A stretch of DNA of 64,000 nt from Chondrus crispus. Taxonomy: Eukaryota; Rhodophyta; Florideophyceae; Gigartinales; Gigartinaceae. Position 1 is the stretch's first letter. Each line of letters begins with the position of its first letter. Both the position numbers and the translations under genes were made by a program. Below are positions 44,201 to 53,821 of the stretch, one piece after another. Under the pieces are notes generated by a model. That model made no database searches, had not been told where the DNA came from, and saw nothing but the letters and a program-made list of their open reading frames with translations. The stretch is taken from the NCBI RefSeq assembly GCF_000350225.1, contig NW_005179057.1, forward strand, positions 821,618 to 885,617, written 5' to 3'.

Positions 44201-45432
44201 TTACCGACCCATTTCAGCTTTGAGTCCCTCGTGGAGTACAGAAGTCTGCTCCTCTCTCGGCTGTCTCCTGCTGTGTCAGCGAGAATGGATAACTTCTGCA
44301 GAATACACGCATCTATACCATTCACGGCCCACACATCATCAATAATGAACAGGCATACACGTGTGTTGAACCATGCTCGCATCTTGGTCAGTACCCTTCT
44401 CAACTCGCTTTGCTCTCGCATTTTCGCAGCCACCTGGTCGCCCCCAGACGCCTCTACGGCTATACACAGTTGCTCAATCAGCCGCCCTACGTCGGCGTCT
44501 TTCCCCAAAGACATGAAGTACACTCCGCCTGAAAACCGAGCCTTGATGTCATCGTCGTGCGCAATCGCTCGAAGAGCGCATGTCTTCCCGACTCCTCCCT
44601 TCCCCGTTGCCGTCGCTCCTACATGTGAATTGTTATCGGTACTTAGCACGGCCTCCTTTAGCTGCGCCTCACACGCATTCGGTGATCCATCGATCCCCCG
44701 AGAATTCAGTTGCAAATATATTTCGTCGGGATTGTGCTCTGCGTGTATACAGGGCGTGAACACATCAAGCGTACATCGTGCGGTGGACGTGACGGCAGCT
44801 TGGGTTCCAACTTGGCCACTTGCATTCAAAACTTCTCTCACTTCATCACTTGAATCCTCCTCACATTTCTTCTTCACCCACAGAAATACTCTCTCCACAA
44901 GATTTGCCCTTGCAAGATGGCCGAATGCATCTCCGGGCAGGTTTGTTGCCCTTTCGTCATTTTCAATCCCAGTGATACCTGCCAGCTCTTGTAGCTCCCT
45001 CTTCACCATATCCGTGCTCGCTTCGCGCTGTCGTTCGTCGCTAAAAAACTTCTCAACTTCAAACATATTCTTTCTTTCATCATCATTTGGATCCAACTCT
45101 CTGCATTCACGAATACTTAGTCTGTAAAACACTGGAATCAGTGTCGGTGGTCGCATCCCACTCCCTATCGCCTCACTCCGTCGGCGTAGGAAGCAACGCA
45201 GTTCCCTCATCGTCCACTTTCGAGCCGCAAACTCGGGAGAAAGTATGAAAACACCGACCTTCGCAGACTCCATAGCCTTCGTCATTTCATCCCCTCCGCA
45301 GTCCCCGGGCTCCATCGAGATTTTGTCGAGGAAGCAATTTAAACCATGAGCTTGCAATTTCTCGAAAAGGGGACGTGCGATGTGTAGCTTATCCGGGCCA
45401 GCATGGCTTATGAACACATCGGTAGAGTGCAT
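41242..45432 (-). CDS. TIR-NB-ARC-WD40 receptor (NLR-like), 1,396 aa, single exon
   Basis: The ATG at 45430-45432 starts a TIR domain (residues 4-115) with DVFISHAGPDK, FLDKISMEPGD and SPEFAARKWTMREL. Glu77 sits where plant and SARM1 TIR NADases have their catalytic Glu. The NB-ARC follows: P-loop GKGGVGKT (277-284), kinase-2 LFIIDDVW (361-368), RNBS-B SRLLYSTRD (395-403), GLPLAL (458-463), a winged-helix region and an MHD-like IHD at 595-597. A helical linker (about 610-850) leads to a WD40 propeller: one degenerate repeat (near 860-890), ten 43-residue repeats (892-1321) and a C-terminal blade. There are no LRRs. Family knowledge: the NB-ARC is an ADP/ATP switch, the TIR signals and the C-terminal repeats sense. 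I infer an innate immune or non-self receptor. The frame is intact and intronless. Confidence 0.95.
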   Translation of the reverse strand: MHSTDVFISHAGPDKLHIARPLFEKLQAHGLNCFLDKISMEPGDCGGDEMTKAMESAKVGVFILSPEFAARKWTMRELRCFLRRRSEAIGSGMRPPTLIPVFYRLSIRECRELDPNDDERKNMFEVEKFFSDERQREASTDMVKRELQELAGITGIENDERATNLPGDAFGHLARANLVERVFLWVKKKCEEDSSDEVREVLNASGQVGTQAAVTSTARCTLDVFTPCIHAEHNPDEIYLQLNSRGIDGSPNACEAQLKEAVLSTDNNSHVGATATGKGGVGKTCALRAIAHDDDIKARFSGGVYFMSLGKDADVGRLIEQLCIAVEASGGDQVAAKMREQSELRRVLTKMRAWFNTRVCLFIIDDVWAVNGIDACILQKLSILADTAGDSRERSRLLYSTRDSKLKWVGKRVTFEPREREGSDSVHMLMLASGANPEEANDPRCKEAVSKILKLCAGLPLALNVAGTGVRYMRDKWKGEKSQAWEAYLSKMKSGTTIRSESPGDGYSSLDATLRAALKIVESGMGSDAERLGQFSFRKIHRSLCVMKKQDGMPLSLVRDLWEMDYESAEKYAIQMERVGLVDLHYDKDCGWVRIHDLTHDFAVQEARKEESVTVWYKKLAGVCRQGRGLLGMTESEGRESKDAREKYVFENIYRVLRQGGCVKELKNLLLSARWVKAVIQRGSVRQYEETVKDLNSCLRFTGGSKSLRDSGEGDSMYAMGLMMRAARLSVPFCGESSAGIYFQLYGRIKHRASELGSVQRILDEIEEHAPRPWVRPVSECVGRAGGSLVELIVLPTTAHGVGMDSTGAVYGRYSNSRRTRITVFTQSPDKEMKMTDLGNDFETGSRKVTCGCVSMSKRYAVIGYDDGTLQFWSVSKKKVLWSVCGHESWVCSVAMSGDGKRAVSGSDDMSVRVWDVDTGLRIGDALTGHTGAVDRVAMSGDGKRAVSKSRDGSVRVWDVDTGRQIGDALTGHTGAVYSVGMSGDGKRAVSGSYDKSVRVWDVDTGRQIGDALTGHTDAVASVAMSGDGKRAVSGSWDKSVRVWDVDTGRQIGDALTGHIDAVASVGMSGDGKRAVSGSHDKSVRVWDVDTGLRIGDASTGHTDGVESVAMSGDGKRAVSGSEDGSVRGWDVDTGLQIGDALIGHTGGVDSVAMSGDGKRAVSGSWDKSVRVWDVDTGRQIGDALTGHTDAVASVAMSGDGKRAVSGSWDKSVRVWDVDTGRQIGDALIGHTGVVYSVAISGDGKRAVSGSYDKSVRIWDVDTGLQIGDASTGHTDGVASVGMSGDGKRAVSRSSDGGVRVWDVEKGSSVHLGKWKDWRDIVERFLNAEDVSRTGHRRKRRNVFESGGKIVHEREDGSEAVLVQLESTVTWWEVDDNHGVFVAAAGNQVAIMKLVV
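41470..42759 (-). repeat. Ten 129-bp tandem repeats coding near-identical WD40 units
   Basis: Ten in-frame 129-bp units encode residues 892-1321. The constant core MSGDGKRAVSGS ... SVRVWDVDTG is almost invariant. Differences concentrate at the residue before SV (Cys, Asp, Tyr, Ala, Glu), the residue after SGS (Asp, Arg, Tyr, Trp, His, Glu, Ser), the Lys/Gly pair before SVRVW, the LRI/RQI/LQI position and the T-D/G-A/G/V triplet after GH. The near-identity at DNA level points to ongoing unit shuffling. Confidence 0.95.
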
Positions 45433-46472
45433 CTTCCTCCGTTTTCTATATGGTCCCGTCTCTTGCCGGAATCTTTCCTGTATTTTTTTTGTGAATAGCT
45501 AATGACAAGTTGGTGAGGTGCGGAGTGTGTTATGCGTGAGAACGGCACCGGCTGTTAGAAAAACAGGGATGCGAAAGTTGAAAGCCGCGTTCAGCGCGCG
45601 GCACTCTTGTCGTTGTGGACGAAAGCGGAAACAGTGGCGACGGTCGTGTGGATCAGTAGGATGAGCTGATGTGCTTTCGCTTGATCTTTCGTAAATGAAT
45701 GTGTTGGTCGGGAACTGGGGGGGGGGGAGGGGGTTTCTGGGTGGTCCCCGTCGCAGCTTTCACCGCAGCCTCCAGAAACTTTTATTTCCCTCGGCGAGCG
45801 CTTCCAGAAACGTCCAAGCGTCAACCCTAAAAATCCATAAAATCTAGCACATCAACAATTTGATATATTTTGGCAATTTCTCCACTCACAAAATAGAGAA
45901 AAGTCGCAAAGACGCGGGCACAGGCGAACGAGCCAATAATATGCCTAGAAAACGCCCCGCATACAGTTATGGCAGCGTGAGTAGGCAGAGATTCTCAAAT
46001 CACGGCCGTGGCCCGTATATTTTAATTCAACAGCTGATATTGAAATGAAACAGAGAAATTGCACGTACTGAAAAAATGCCAACAAGGCGAATTTTCAAAA
46101 GTAGTACAGAGTCCTCCCCGAAAGACCGCGCAATTGTGTAGTTGTTGCGTCACGTCTGAGAAAAGACCCACCCCCTACAGTCTCAAGACTTTTTCTGCGC
46201 AAGCAACAATGAAAGGTCTTTGATTTTTTGATGTTTTTTGATGTTTTTGTTATTATTAGCGTTACACACTCTGGCCAAGCGCCGGCCTCTGCCCTGCGCG
46301 GTGGCAATGCAAATCATCAAACCGGGCGCTGTACGAAGGGTATCAGAGGTACTGTACGATCCTTCTCCAAGCCACGTGTAAAGCTCCCCTTTTCCAAAAT
46401 CAACCAACCACGTAAATTTATTCACTTTTTCACGTCTGGTGGGCCGCCCTTGACAAGTCTGCATCTGACGCC
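45433..46472. other. Intergenic region upstream of the NLR gene
   Basis: About 1 kb with no supported gene. It holds a 13-base G run at about 45719-45731, AT-rich stretches, and a short frame at 45591-45824 (minus) without recognisable features. The NLR promoter should be in the first few hundred bases, but no clear TATA box was found. Confidence 0.5.
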
Positions 46473-46477
46473 AACAA

Positions 46478-46774
46478 TGTGAAACAATTATGATACGGAG
46501 GCGCATCCATTTGTGTTGTTGCTGGATGCGTCAGAACTTGTCTTTCTTTATGGTACTGTAAGGGTTAAGTAGTATATAAGTAGGGCTCGCGCTTCGGACT
46601 GTAGGTTCGTTCCGGGCCAGAGGTTTGTGTCAAAACGCAGAGCCTACCTGCGAAAACTGTCCGACTGCACGGACTTCGCACGGGCTCGGACGGTCGGTCG
46701 TAGACCTGTCCATTGACACTTTAATAAAATCTCTTTTTCTAATTCTTTTAAGGAATTCCTCACGAAATCCCACA
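46478..46774 (+). repeat. 5' LTR of copia-2
   Basis: 297 bp, begins TGTGAAACAATT and ends GAAATCCCACA. A TATATAAG box lies at 46573-46580 and an AATAAA signal at 46723-46728, giving plausible U3, R and U5 borders. Confidence 0.97.
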
Positions 46775-48239
46775 TTAATTAATAGCTGATTTCGAGTTCG
46801 ATTCTTTTTCCCCTCTTCCCATTGGCCATCCGTGAAATCCTTGCGCGAGCGATCTCCAGCCTCCCGTTCCTGCGGCCGACTCCCCACTTGCGTGTGCGCA
46901 CAACTCGTCGCGTCTCGCCGGTACACGACCCCTCGCCGCCGCCGCTCGCTACTACCGTCGCGCTCTGCTGCTACCGCCGCTGCTCGCACTCCCGCCGTGC
47001 TCTGCCGCTCTGTGCTACTGCTGCCGCCCGCTACTGCTGCCGACGACTCCTGCTGCTGCCGCCTGCTACTGCCGCCGCCGCTCCCAGGTGCCGCCGCCGC
47101 TCTCCACTGGCGCTGTCGCTCTCTGCTGCCGTTGCCGCTCGCTTGTGCCGCTACCGTTGCCGCCGCTCTCTGCGGCCGCGCGCCGCCGCTCTACACCACC
47201 GCCGCTGGTGCTCTGTGCTGCTACTCCTGCTGCGCGCCGCTGCAGCTCGCCGCCGCCGCTCGCCCGTCGCTTCTGCTGCTCTGAGCTGCTACTCCTGCCG
47301 CGCACCGCCGCAGCTCGCCGCTGCCGCTCGCCGCCGCCGCTCGCTCGTCGCTGCTGCTGCTCTGTTCTAATACCGCTGCCGCGCGCCGCCGCCGCTCGCC
47401 GCCGCCGCTCGTCGCTGCGGCTGCTCTCTGCTGCGGCTGCTCTCTTCTGTTGCCGCCGGCCGTTGTGCTGCTGCAACTACTCTCCACTGTTGCCGCCGCC
47501 GCTTGCTGCTGCAACCACACGCTACTATTGCCGCCGCCGCTTGCTGCTGCACACACGCCCGCGCCCTCCGCGTCGGTGCTGTGCCGCGTCGCTCGCTCCA
47601 CAAACGTTTGGGAGAAGGGAGGGTTGTTTGATTTGGTTGTTGTGTGTTTGTCTGAAGGTCAGTTGGAAGTGGAGGTAGTGGTTTGTTGGCGCTGGAACGT
47701 GGAAGAGACCCTTGTTTTGCCTGAGAGCGGTTGACCCGGGATCTTTTTCCTGGTGACGCGAGGCTGGCAACTCGAACCGTGAGGAGATCCTCTCCGGCAG
47801 GGAACCCCACCGGTCCTTCGGGGCAGATAACGGTGTCGGCTTTCGGGCCTGGTGTTTCCGGGCGTGGTGATCTTCCGGGGTGTTGTGCGCTGGGTAGACA
47901 AGGGTTTCGACTACTGGACTAGCGGTCGCGCAAGTGTCCCGCAAGAGACTAGACACCCCTTAGGCCTGTATACTGGCTGGTGTGGACGTCTCGTAGGGAC
48001 CATCGCGCCTACTCTCGTAACGCAAGAGTAGGTTGACAGCTGAAGACGTTACCTGACCCGGACAGGCTCCGGGCGTCAGAGGTCGGACCTCTTCTACCTG
48101 CAAGAGCTGCAGGCGCCGAGGGTCGGACCCTTACAAGGTCAACCGATCTACGATCGACGCAGTTGTCAAGTTTTTTTTTGTTGCTATTGTTTTTCTTTGG
48201 CAACACCACCCGTCACCACTTAACTAAGTGGTAAACAAA
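46775..48239 (+). other. Long leader of copia-2 with triplet-rich tract
   Basis: 1.46 kb lie between the 5' LTR and the polyprotein start. Bases about 46905-47560 are almost wholly imperfect CTG/CCG/CGC/CTC triplets with a three-base rhythm, open in several frames on both strands (which explains long Ala/Leu/Arg-rich or Ala/Gly/Ser-rich shadow frames). From 47600 the sequence is ordinary. The primer binding site should be just after 46774 (TTAATTAATAGCTGATTTCG), but no tRNA match was recognised. Confidence 0.7.
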
Positions 48240-51200
48240 ATGCCTCCCACTACCCCAGTTGGTGACGAGGCCAGTCTTCCACAAAGCCAACAAGTGGGAG
48301 ACGATGCACCCGCGCCCCCCGCTTATACATTTATGCGGGGGTTAACAAACGATGCCCTTACAGCTCTAACAAGTGCACAAAAGGGTTTCATATCGTCTAT
48401 TCGCTTCCTTGAGACTACGCCCGACCTCACCGGTATCCATTTGAAAAGGACTGTAGCTGATATGTTTCCACCAGCTTCGCTGTTCCGCCAGGAAATATGT
48501 GACCTTCCTGCGGTGCATATAGAGTTGCGAAACTTTCTTGACGCGAAAGGAGCAAACTTAGCGCAACACTCTTCCCATCGTGTGGTCATGACACTAGCCC
48601 ACGGTTTGTATGAAGAGACAGAGGACACACAAGCCGCAATTGAAATGGCTCGTGAAATTATTGCTGCAGGACGCCGCCAACGCCCCCATGCTCCCAGCTC
48701 TTCCTCCCATGGTGAACAATCACCCGTGCCAAGGACAAGCGGATCCTTCAGTACCCCGACTGAGAAGGTAGCCCATAACGTCGCTATGCGAATGAAGGAG
48801 AAAGAGAAGAAATTCTCAGGGGACTTGGGCGAGTCCTGGATGGAGTATGTAGACGACTATCTTCAGATTTCCAGGGACTACAACCTCAGTCCTCCTCAGC
48901 GACTCCAGTTTCTTCACAATTTACTGCGAGGGGATGCTAAAAGGTATTATCTTGACAAAATCGATGGATATGCGACCAGCTTTCAGCAAGCTATCCAAAT
49001 GCTCGAGGAGGAGTACAACTCCCCTGTCCGCCAAACCCGGGTCAAGAACTATCTCAACTCCCTCCGCGTGACTGTTTTCGCTGCAGAAGGGAAGGAAATG
49101 TCCGCTGCTCTAGCTTTGACTTACAAGTCAATTATCAAATTCTCCCGTCAAGGTCCGCGCTCCCATCAAGGAGACGCTCACAAGGTTGAATTCCTCCGAA
49201 ATGCTGTTGTAGGAATGCCATGGTCCAGCGAACCGCTCAGTAGAGTGGCAACGCACCAACTCACATTCCAACAACTCTACTCAGAGCTTGAAGCAGCGCT
49301 ACAACTGGATAAAGAGTCCAAGATAGCAATCATTCGCGATCGTGCACAACTGAATCAGCGTTCCGTTTCCCATGACAGCTCGGCCGGCATTCTGTACACT
49401 GGACAGGGCAGGTATTACAACAATTCTCCCTACCCGCGTGAACGAGACCAGACAAGTACCCGGCAGCCTCGTTTTGGCGGAAGGGCTTTCAGATCACCCT
49501 CTACGACTAAGCAGAAGGTAAAGTTCAACCCGCTGACAGTATCGGGTTGCTTCAATTGTGGAGGTAACCACTTGCTCAGGGACTGCACTCTCCCGCTCAA
49601 CACATCTAGAGCAGCAACCCGTAAGATGGAATACTACGCAAAGAAGGCAGACACAAAGCCAATTGCCGTCCATCATGTCCTCGCCGACTTATGCCAACAA
49701 CTTGACATTGGCTCTGCGCCGGAAGATGACTCGGAAGAGGAGACAGAAACGACGGACATAACTATATTTGAAAGCATTCTAAGCGGAAATGACACAACGG
49801 ATGATGTCGACTCCACAGAACATCCCACGGACTCAGGCAGTGATGCTATTAACCACGTCTACCTCACAAGCAAGTCATGGAACGTGACTGTAGGCGACCC
49901 CTTTCACGGGATATGCATAGATTCAGCCGCTCAAAAGTCTGTCGTTGGTGTTGAGCAAGCCAGAGCATACTGTAGCTCGTTCAATGTCCCCTACAGTCCT
50001 TCAACATCAAATGCTAAGAACGTTTTCAGCTTTGGGACGCACAAACATCTCGGGCTTGGTTTGTTGACAGTGCGGGTCCCAATAGCACCAACACACTTCA
50101 TTTCTCTCTCGGTTGAAGTTGTAGATACCAATGTTCCCTTTCTCCTTGGACTGGACAACATGGAGAAATACAAGATGGTACTTGACACGGATAAGGGCAT
50201 GCTATCTTCGAAGCTTGAAGGGTGGCAGATACGCCTTCGGAAGAAACTTGGCCACCTGTACTATGAATGGGGACCGAACATATTATTCACGGAGTCCGAA
50301 CTTATGAAAGTACACAGACACTTTCATCATCCTGATTCTGAGCGCCTTTACTCCGTAATGAGCCGCGCTGAACCCGATAAGACATCACCGGAAGTACTCC
50401 GGACCTTGAAGCGAATCAGCTCTACGTGCGATCTTTGTCAACGTCGCAGTCGGGCCCCTCATCGTTTCAGAGTTTCATTACCTGATGCGGATGTAGTGTT
50501 CAATCGAACCTTATGTTTGGACCTTATGTATCTGGAGAACACACCAGTACTGCATGTTGTGGACAAGGACACCAAGTTCTCTGCAGCTGCATTCCTCGGA
50601 AAGGAGACTGCAGACGCAACTTGGAACACTTTCATGAACATTTGGGTCTGTGTGTACATCGGTTTTCCCGACGCCATGGCAACAGACCAAGGACCACAGT
50701 TCAAGTCACAACGATGGAAGACGCTCTTGTTGTTGGCGGGAATCAAGCACTTCCAGTCTGGGGTGCAGAGTCATAATGCTTTGGGCGTTGGAGAACGATA
50801 TCATGCCTTTCTGAGGGATATATATCGCAAAGTCCGACTCCAACACCCAGGGATTGAAAGAAGTCACTGTCTTTCGTTGTCATTAAAAGCAATGAATGAC
50901 ACGGCAGGGTATCATGGTTTGGTACCTACGCTCCTCGTGTTTGGTGCAATGCCAAGGATACCAATTGTTCCTATGGACTTACCCGCGCAGATGAACCGTA
51001 TGAAAGCTATGGAATCTGCGCGAAAAGAGATGGCGTCTGTCATGGCCAAGGAACGAATTTCTAGGGCCGTGCGCACGAACGTCCCATCCGCAGCGGACAA
51101 TGATATTGTAATAGGCTCTCGTGTACTTCTCTATCGAGAAAAGCCAGAGGACCAATGGACTGGACCATACCTTGTTCTTGATGTCAAAGACAAGAGTGTA

Positions 51201-53060
51201 ACGATACAGCTCGAGGGAAAGATTATGAATGTATCCATCGACAAAGTTAAATCCTACAACAGCCCTCCTGTTATCCCAGACTGCACACCGCTTGCAGTGA
51301 ATAACGATGATTCATACAATTTCACTGCCGACAATGAAGATGTGTTAAGGGATATAGACACGATACTTGAAAGAATCAGGGGGACGCCTCCTCCAGCACC
51401 AAACGGGTTTAGCGATACTGCGCGACAGGATGTAAATGTGCCGTTAAGCACCCCCGACATGCTCACAAGAAATGAGATCACGTCTGAAACGCAAGCACTC
51501 ATGACACAGGTCATTGATCAAAGCGACATCGCTACAAAATCGTCTAAGTTCTGTAAGGCCATGGAGGAGGAGGTGAACGGACTGCAAAAAAGGGAAACAT
51601 GGCAAGTAATTCCCAAAACGTCGTTGCCCCACAAGGCAAATGTCCTAAGTGGTCGTTTCGTCCTCACTTTGAAGAACTTCGGTTCTACAGAAGAACGCGC
51701 TAAGGCTCGCTACATTGCCCAAGGCAACCGCGATCAAGAAAAAGCACATATGGTCCACAACATTACGACTCTACGTCAAAGTTCGACTCGGATCATTGTG
51801 TCGGTATCTGCGGTCAAAGGATTTCGCCTCTTTTCTCATGACGTGAGACAAGCCTACCTACAAAGCGAGGACAAACTGACACGCAAGGTGTTTCTCCTCC
51901 CAAAAAGGGCAGATCTCAAGTATTTTGGTCTTTGTGAGGAGGACATACTCGAACTTCTTAAGCCTATATATGGTATGACAGACGCTGGAGACTATTGGGG
52001 AGTTACAGTTGACCGTCACGTCAAGCGCGACTTAGGCCTAGTTCCTCTACTCGGGGACCCCTCGTTATATGTGAAACGAAACGAGGAAGACCTTGACGGC
52101 CTGCTTGGAATGTACGTCGATGACAGCTTCCTTGGTGGAAATGATGACATGCAAGAGCTTACCAAACTTTCTCTCAAGAAGTTTGACTCAAAGGAACGAG
52201 TTTGGGACAACTTTGAGTTCTTCGGAACCTCAATCCAAACTCATGCAGACGGCTCGTTCTCAGTTACACAGGAAGCTTATACAAAGAAGCTTAAGCCTAT
52301 ACCAATGGACGCATCATTTGAACGTTTTAGGTCTTACCGGTCTGTTCTGGCATGGATTGGCTACACACGACCTGACGCTCTATGTGCCATAAACAAAGCC
52401 GCGCAAGTAACGGAGAAGACTTTCGGGATTGAAAAACTGAAGTCTTTCAATTGCACAGTTAAACACCTGAAAGGGACACATAGCAGGTGTCTAAATTTCT
52501 ACCCATTGCAGAAGGACTCTCTTCACATGAGGGTTTACACTGATGCTTCTTTTGCCGGAAATGATGATCTTTCGTCGCAACTCGGTTTCATAATTCTGCT
52601 ATGTGATACTTCAGATCGTGCTCACATACTGGAATATTCAAGCAGAAAGTCGAAGAGGGTAGTTCGGTCTATACTCGGAGGAGAAGTATACGCTTTTGCT
52701 TCCGGTTTTGATCGTGCTTTCATTCTGAGACACGACTTGGAAACGATCTTTAGAATGAAGATCCCTCTGCATATGCTTACGGACTCACTACAAATGTTTG
52801 ATGTGATTACAAAAGGTTCGTCCACCACTGAGAAAAGGCTCATGATAGACATAGCCTCAGCTAGGGAATGCTATAACCGACAAGAAATCTCGCACGTAGG
52901 CCTTGTTTCGTCAGAACACAACATAGCAGACGGTCTCACAAAGGAGACCCCTAACAACGCTCTTGAGAGGCTTATAAGTAGTGGCTATGACCGCAATCCA
53001 GTCAAGAAGTGGATTTATCGTACACAGCCAAGTTCTGCCATCCGAAAAGTGGCAGTGTGA
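48240..53060 (+). CDS. Copia-2 gag-pol polyprotein, 1,606 aa
   Basis: I use the ATG at 48240 (MPPTTPVGDEASLPQ); the frame is open a little further up only through a GTG. The gag has a capsid-like segment (WMEYVDDYLQISRDYNLSPP) and a knuckle CFNCGGNHLLRDC near residue 440. The protease loop is ICIDSAAQKSVVG near 560, with Ala in place of the usual Gly. The integrase has a His/Cys zinc box (HRHFHHP ... CDLCQ, from about 690) and DDE residues in LCLDLMYLE, MATDQGPQF and GVGERYHAF. The reverse transcriptase has LLGMYVDDSFLGG near 1295. RNase H has RVYTDASFAG near 1434 and ends in IADGLTKETPN. The TGA at 53058-53060 is formed by the first bases of the 3' LTR. The gene looks functional. Confidence 0.95.
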   Translation: MPPTTPVGDEASLPQSQQVGDDAPAPPAYTFMRGLTNDALTALTSAQKGFISSIRFLETTPDLTGIHLKRTVADMFPPASLFRQEICDLPAVHIELRNFLDAKGANLAQHSSHRVVMTLAHGLYEETEDTQAAIEMAREIIAAGRRQRPHAPSSSSHGEQSPVPRTSGSFSTPTEKVAHNVAMRMKEKEKKFSGDLGESWMEYVDDYLQISRDYNLSPPQRLQFLHNLLRGDAKRYYLDKIDGYATSFQQAIQMLEEEYNSPVRQTRVKNYLNSLRVTVFAAEGKEMSAALALTYKSIIKFSRQGPRSHQGDAHKVEFLRNAVVGMPWSSEPLSRVATHQLTFQQLYSELEAALQLDKESKIAIIRDRAQLNQRSVSHDSSAGILYTGQGRYYNNSPYPRERDQTSTRQPRFGGRAFRSPSTTKQKVKFNPLTVSGCFNCGGNHLLRDCTLPLNTSRAATRKMEYYAKKADTKPIAVHHVLADLCQQLDIGSAPEDDSEEETETTDITIFESILSGNDTTDDVDSTEHPTDSGSDAINHVYLTSKSWNVTVGDPFHGICIDSAAQKSVVGVEQARAYCSSFNVPYSPSTSNAKNVFSFGTHKHLGLGLLTVRVPIAPTHFISLSVEVVDTNVPFLLGLDNMEKYKMVLDTDKGMLSSKLEGWQIRLRKKLGHLYYEWGPNILFTESELMKVHRHFHHPDSERLYSVMSRAEPDKTSPEVLRTLKRISSTCDLCQRRSRAPHRFRVSLPDADVVFNRTLCLDLMYLENTPVLHVVDKDTKFSAAAFLGKETADATWNTFMNIWVCVYIGFPDAMATDQGPQFKSQRWKTLLLLAGIKHFQSGVQSHNALGVGERYHAFLRDIYRKVRLQHPGIERSHCLSLSLKAMNDTAGYHGLVPTLLVFGAMPRIPIVPMDLPAQMNRMKAMESARKEMASVMAKERISRAVRTNVPSAADNDIVIGSRVLLYREKPEDQWTGPYLVLDVKDKSVTIQLEGKIMNVSIDKVKSYNSPPVIPDCTPLAVNNDDSYNFTADNEDVLRDIDTILERIRGTPPPAPNGFSDTARQDVNVPLSTPDMLTRNEITSETQALMTQVIDQSDIATKSSKFCKAMEEEVNGLQKRETWQVIPKTSLPHKANVLSGRFVLTLKNFGSTEERAKARYIAQGNRDQEKAHMVHNITTLRQSSTRIIVSVSAVKGFRLFSHDVRQAYLQSEDKLTRKVFLLPKRADLKYFGLCEEDILELLKPIYGMTDAGDYWGVTVDRHVKRDLGLVPLLGDPSLYVKRNEEDLDGLLGMYVDDSFLGGNDDMQELTKLSLKKFDSKERVWDNFEFFGTSIQTHADGSFSVTQEAYTKKLKPIPMDASFERFRSYRSVLAWIGYTRPDALCAINKAAQVTEKTFGIEKLKSFNCTVKHLKGTHSRCLNFYPLQKDSLHMRVYTDASFAGNDDLSSQLGFIILLCDTSDRAHILEYSSRKSKRVVRSILGGEVYAFASGFDRAFILRHDLETIFRMKIPLHMLTDSLQMFDVITKGSSTTEKRLMIDIASARECYNRQEISHVGLVSSEHNIADGLTKETPNNALERLISSGYDRNPVKKWIYRTQPSSAIRKVAV

Positions 53061-53352
53061 AACAATTATGATACGGAGGCGCATCCATTTGTGTTGTTGC
53101 TGGATGCGTCAGAACTTGTCTTTCTTTATGGTACTGTAAGGGTTAAGTAGTATATAAGTAGGGCTCGCGCTTCGGACTGTAGGTTCGTTCCGGGCCAGAG
53201 GTTTGTGTCAAAACGCAGAGCCTACCTGCGAAAACTGTCCGACTGCACGGACTTCGCACGGGCTCGGACGGTCGGTCGTAGACCTGTCCATTGACACTTT
53301 AATAAAATCTCTTTTTCTAATTCTTTTAAGGAATTCCTCACGAAATCCCACA
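53056..53352 (+). repeat. 3' LTR of copia-2
   Basis: 297 bp, no difference seen from 46478-46774. It overlaps the last codon and stop of the polyprotein and is followed by the AACAA duplication. Confidence 0.97.
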
Positions 53353-53357
53353 AACAA

Positions 53358-53821
53358 TACTGCAGTCTGCAGCCGTAAGGTAAAGGTACTGTTGTACTTG
53401 AATGTGGCTTTCAGAGGAGGTTTACTGTATTCCCCAAACATTTTCCAGTGATTCTGTTGGTTTGGTGTTCGGGTTGTCTCCGCCACCCTCCCCCCCTCCC
53501 CCCCCCTCCCCCTGGAGACCGAACTTCGTCTGCTTTCACCCTTCCCCTTTTTATTGCCGCCTTCCACTTGGAAGCGTCCTCGGAACAATCCAAAAAACCA
53601 TGAAATTACAACTGAAATCTAGGGCGAAAAAGCAAAACATCAATCAAGCCTCACAGTGTGTGTTTTTGAGAGGTGGTCTCGCGAGGGAGCAATATGGGAA
53701 ATTCGAGACCATCAATTGTTAGGCCGTCCTCCCTCGTTTATCATACCCCAATTGATGGCCTTGAGCGTGTCAGAATCGCAGGGTTTTAGTGGAAATTAAT
53801 GGCCATTTTTGAGCTATTCAT
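53358..53821. other. Unique sequence between copia-2 and copia-3
   Basis: This is the other half of the target region of copia-2 (with 45433-46472). It has a 30-base C-rich tract near 53487-53515 and no supported gene. Confidence 0.5.

Larger units (their letters stand above)
46478..53352 (+). mobile_element. Copia-2: apparently intact Ty1/copia element
   Basis: 297-bp LTRs at 46478-46774 and 53056-53352 appear identical base for base. AACAA is duplicated exactly at 46473-46477 and 53353-53357. A single open frame encodes the whole gag-pol polyprotein with every catalytic motif present. Identical LTRs and no frame damage mean a very recent insertion. The element is 6,875 bp. Confidence 0.97.

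Noticed and set aside
45591..45824. Short minus-strand frame upstream of the receptor
   Set aside because: It is 77 codons with no domain, a Pro/Ser run from a C-rich tract and no conserved context.
46822..47678. Ala/Arg/Ser-rich open frames on both strands in the copia-2 leader
   Set aside because: They arise from the triplet-repeat composition, which is open in several frames at once. There is no conserved domain.
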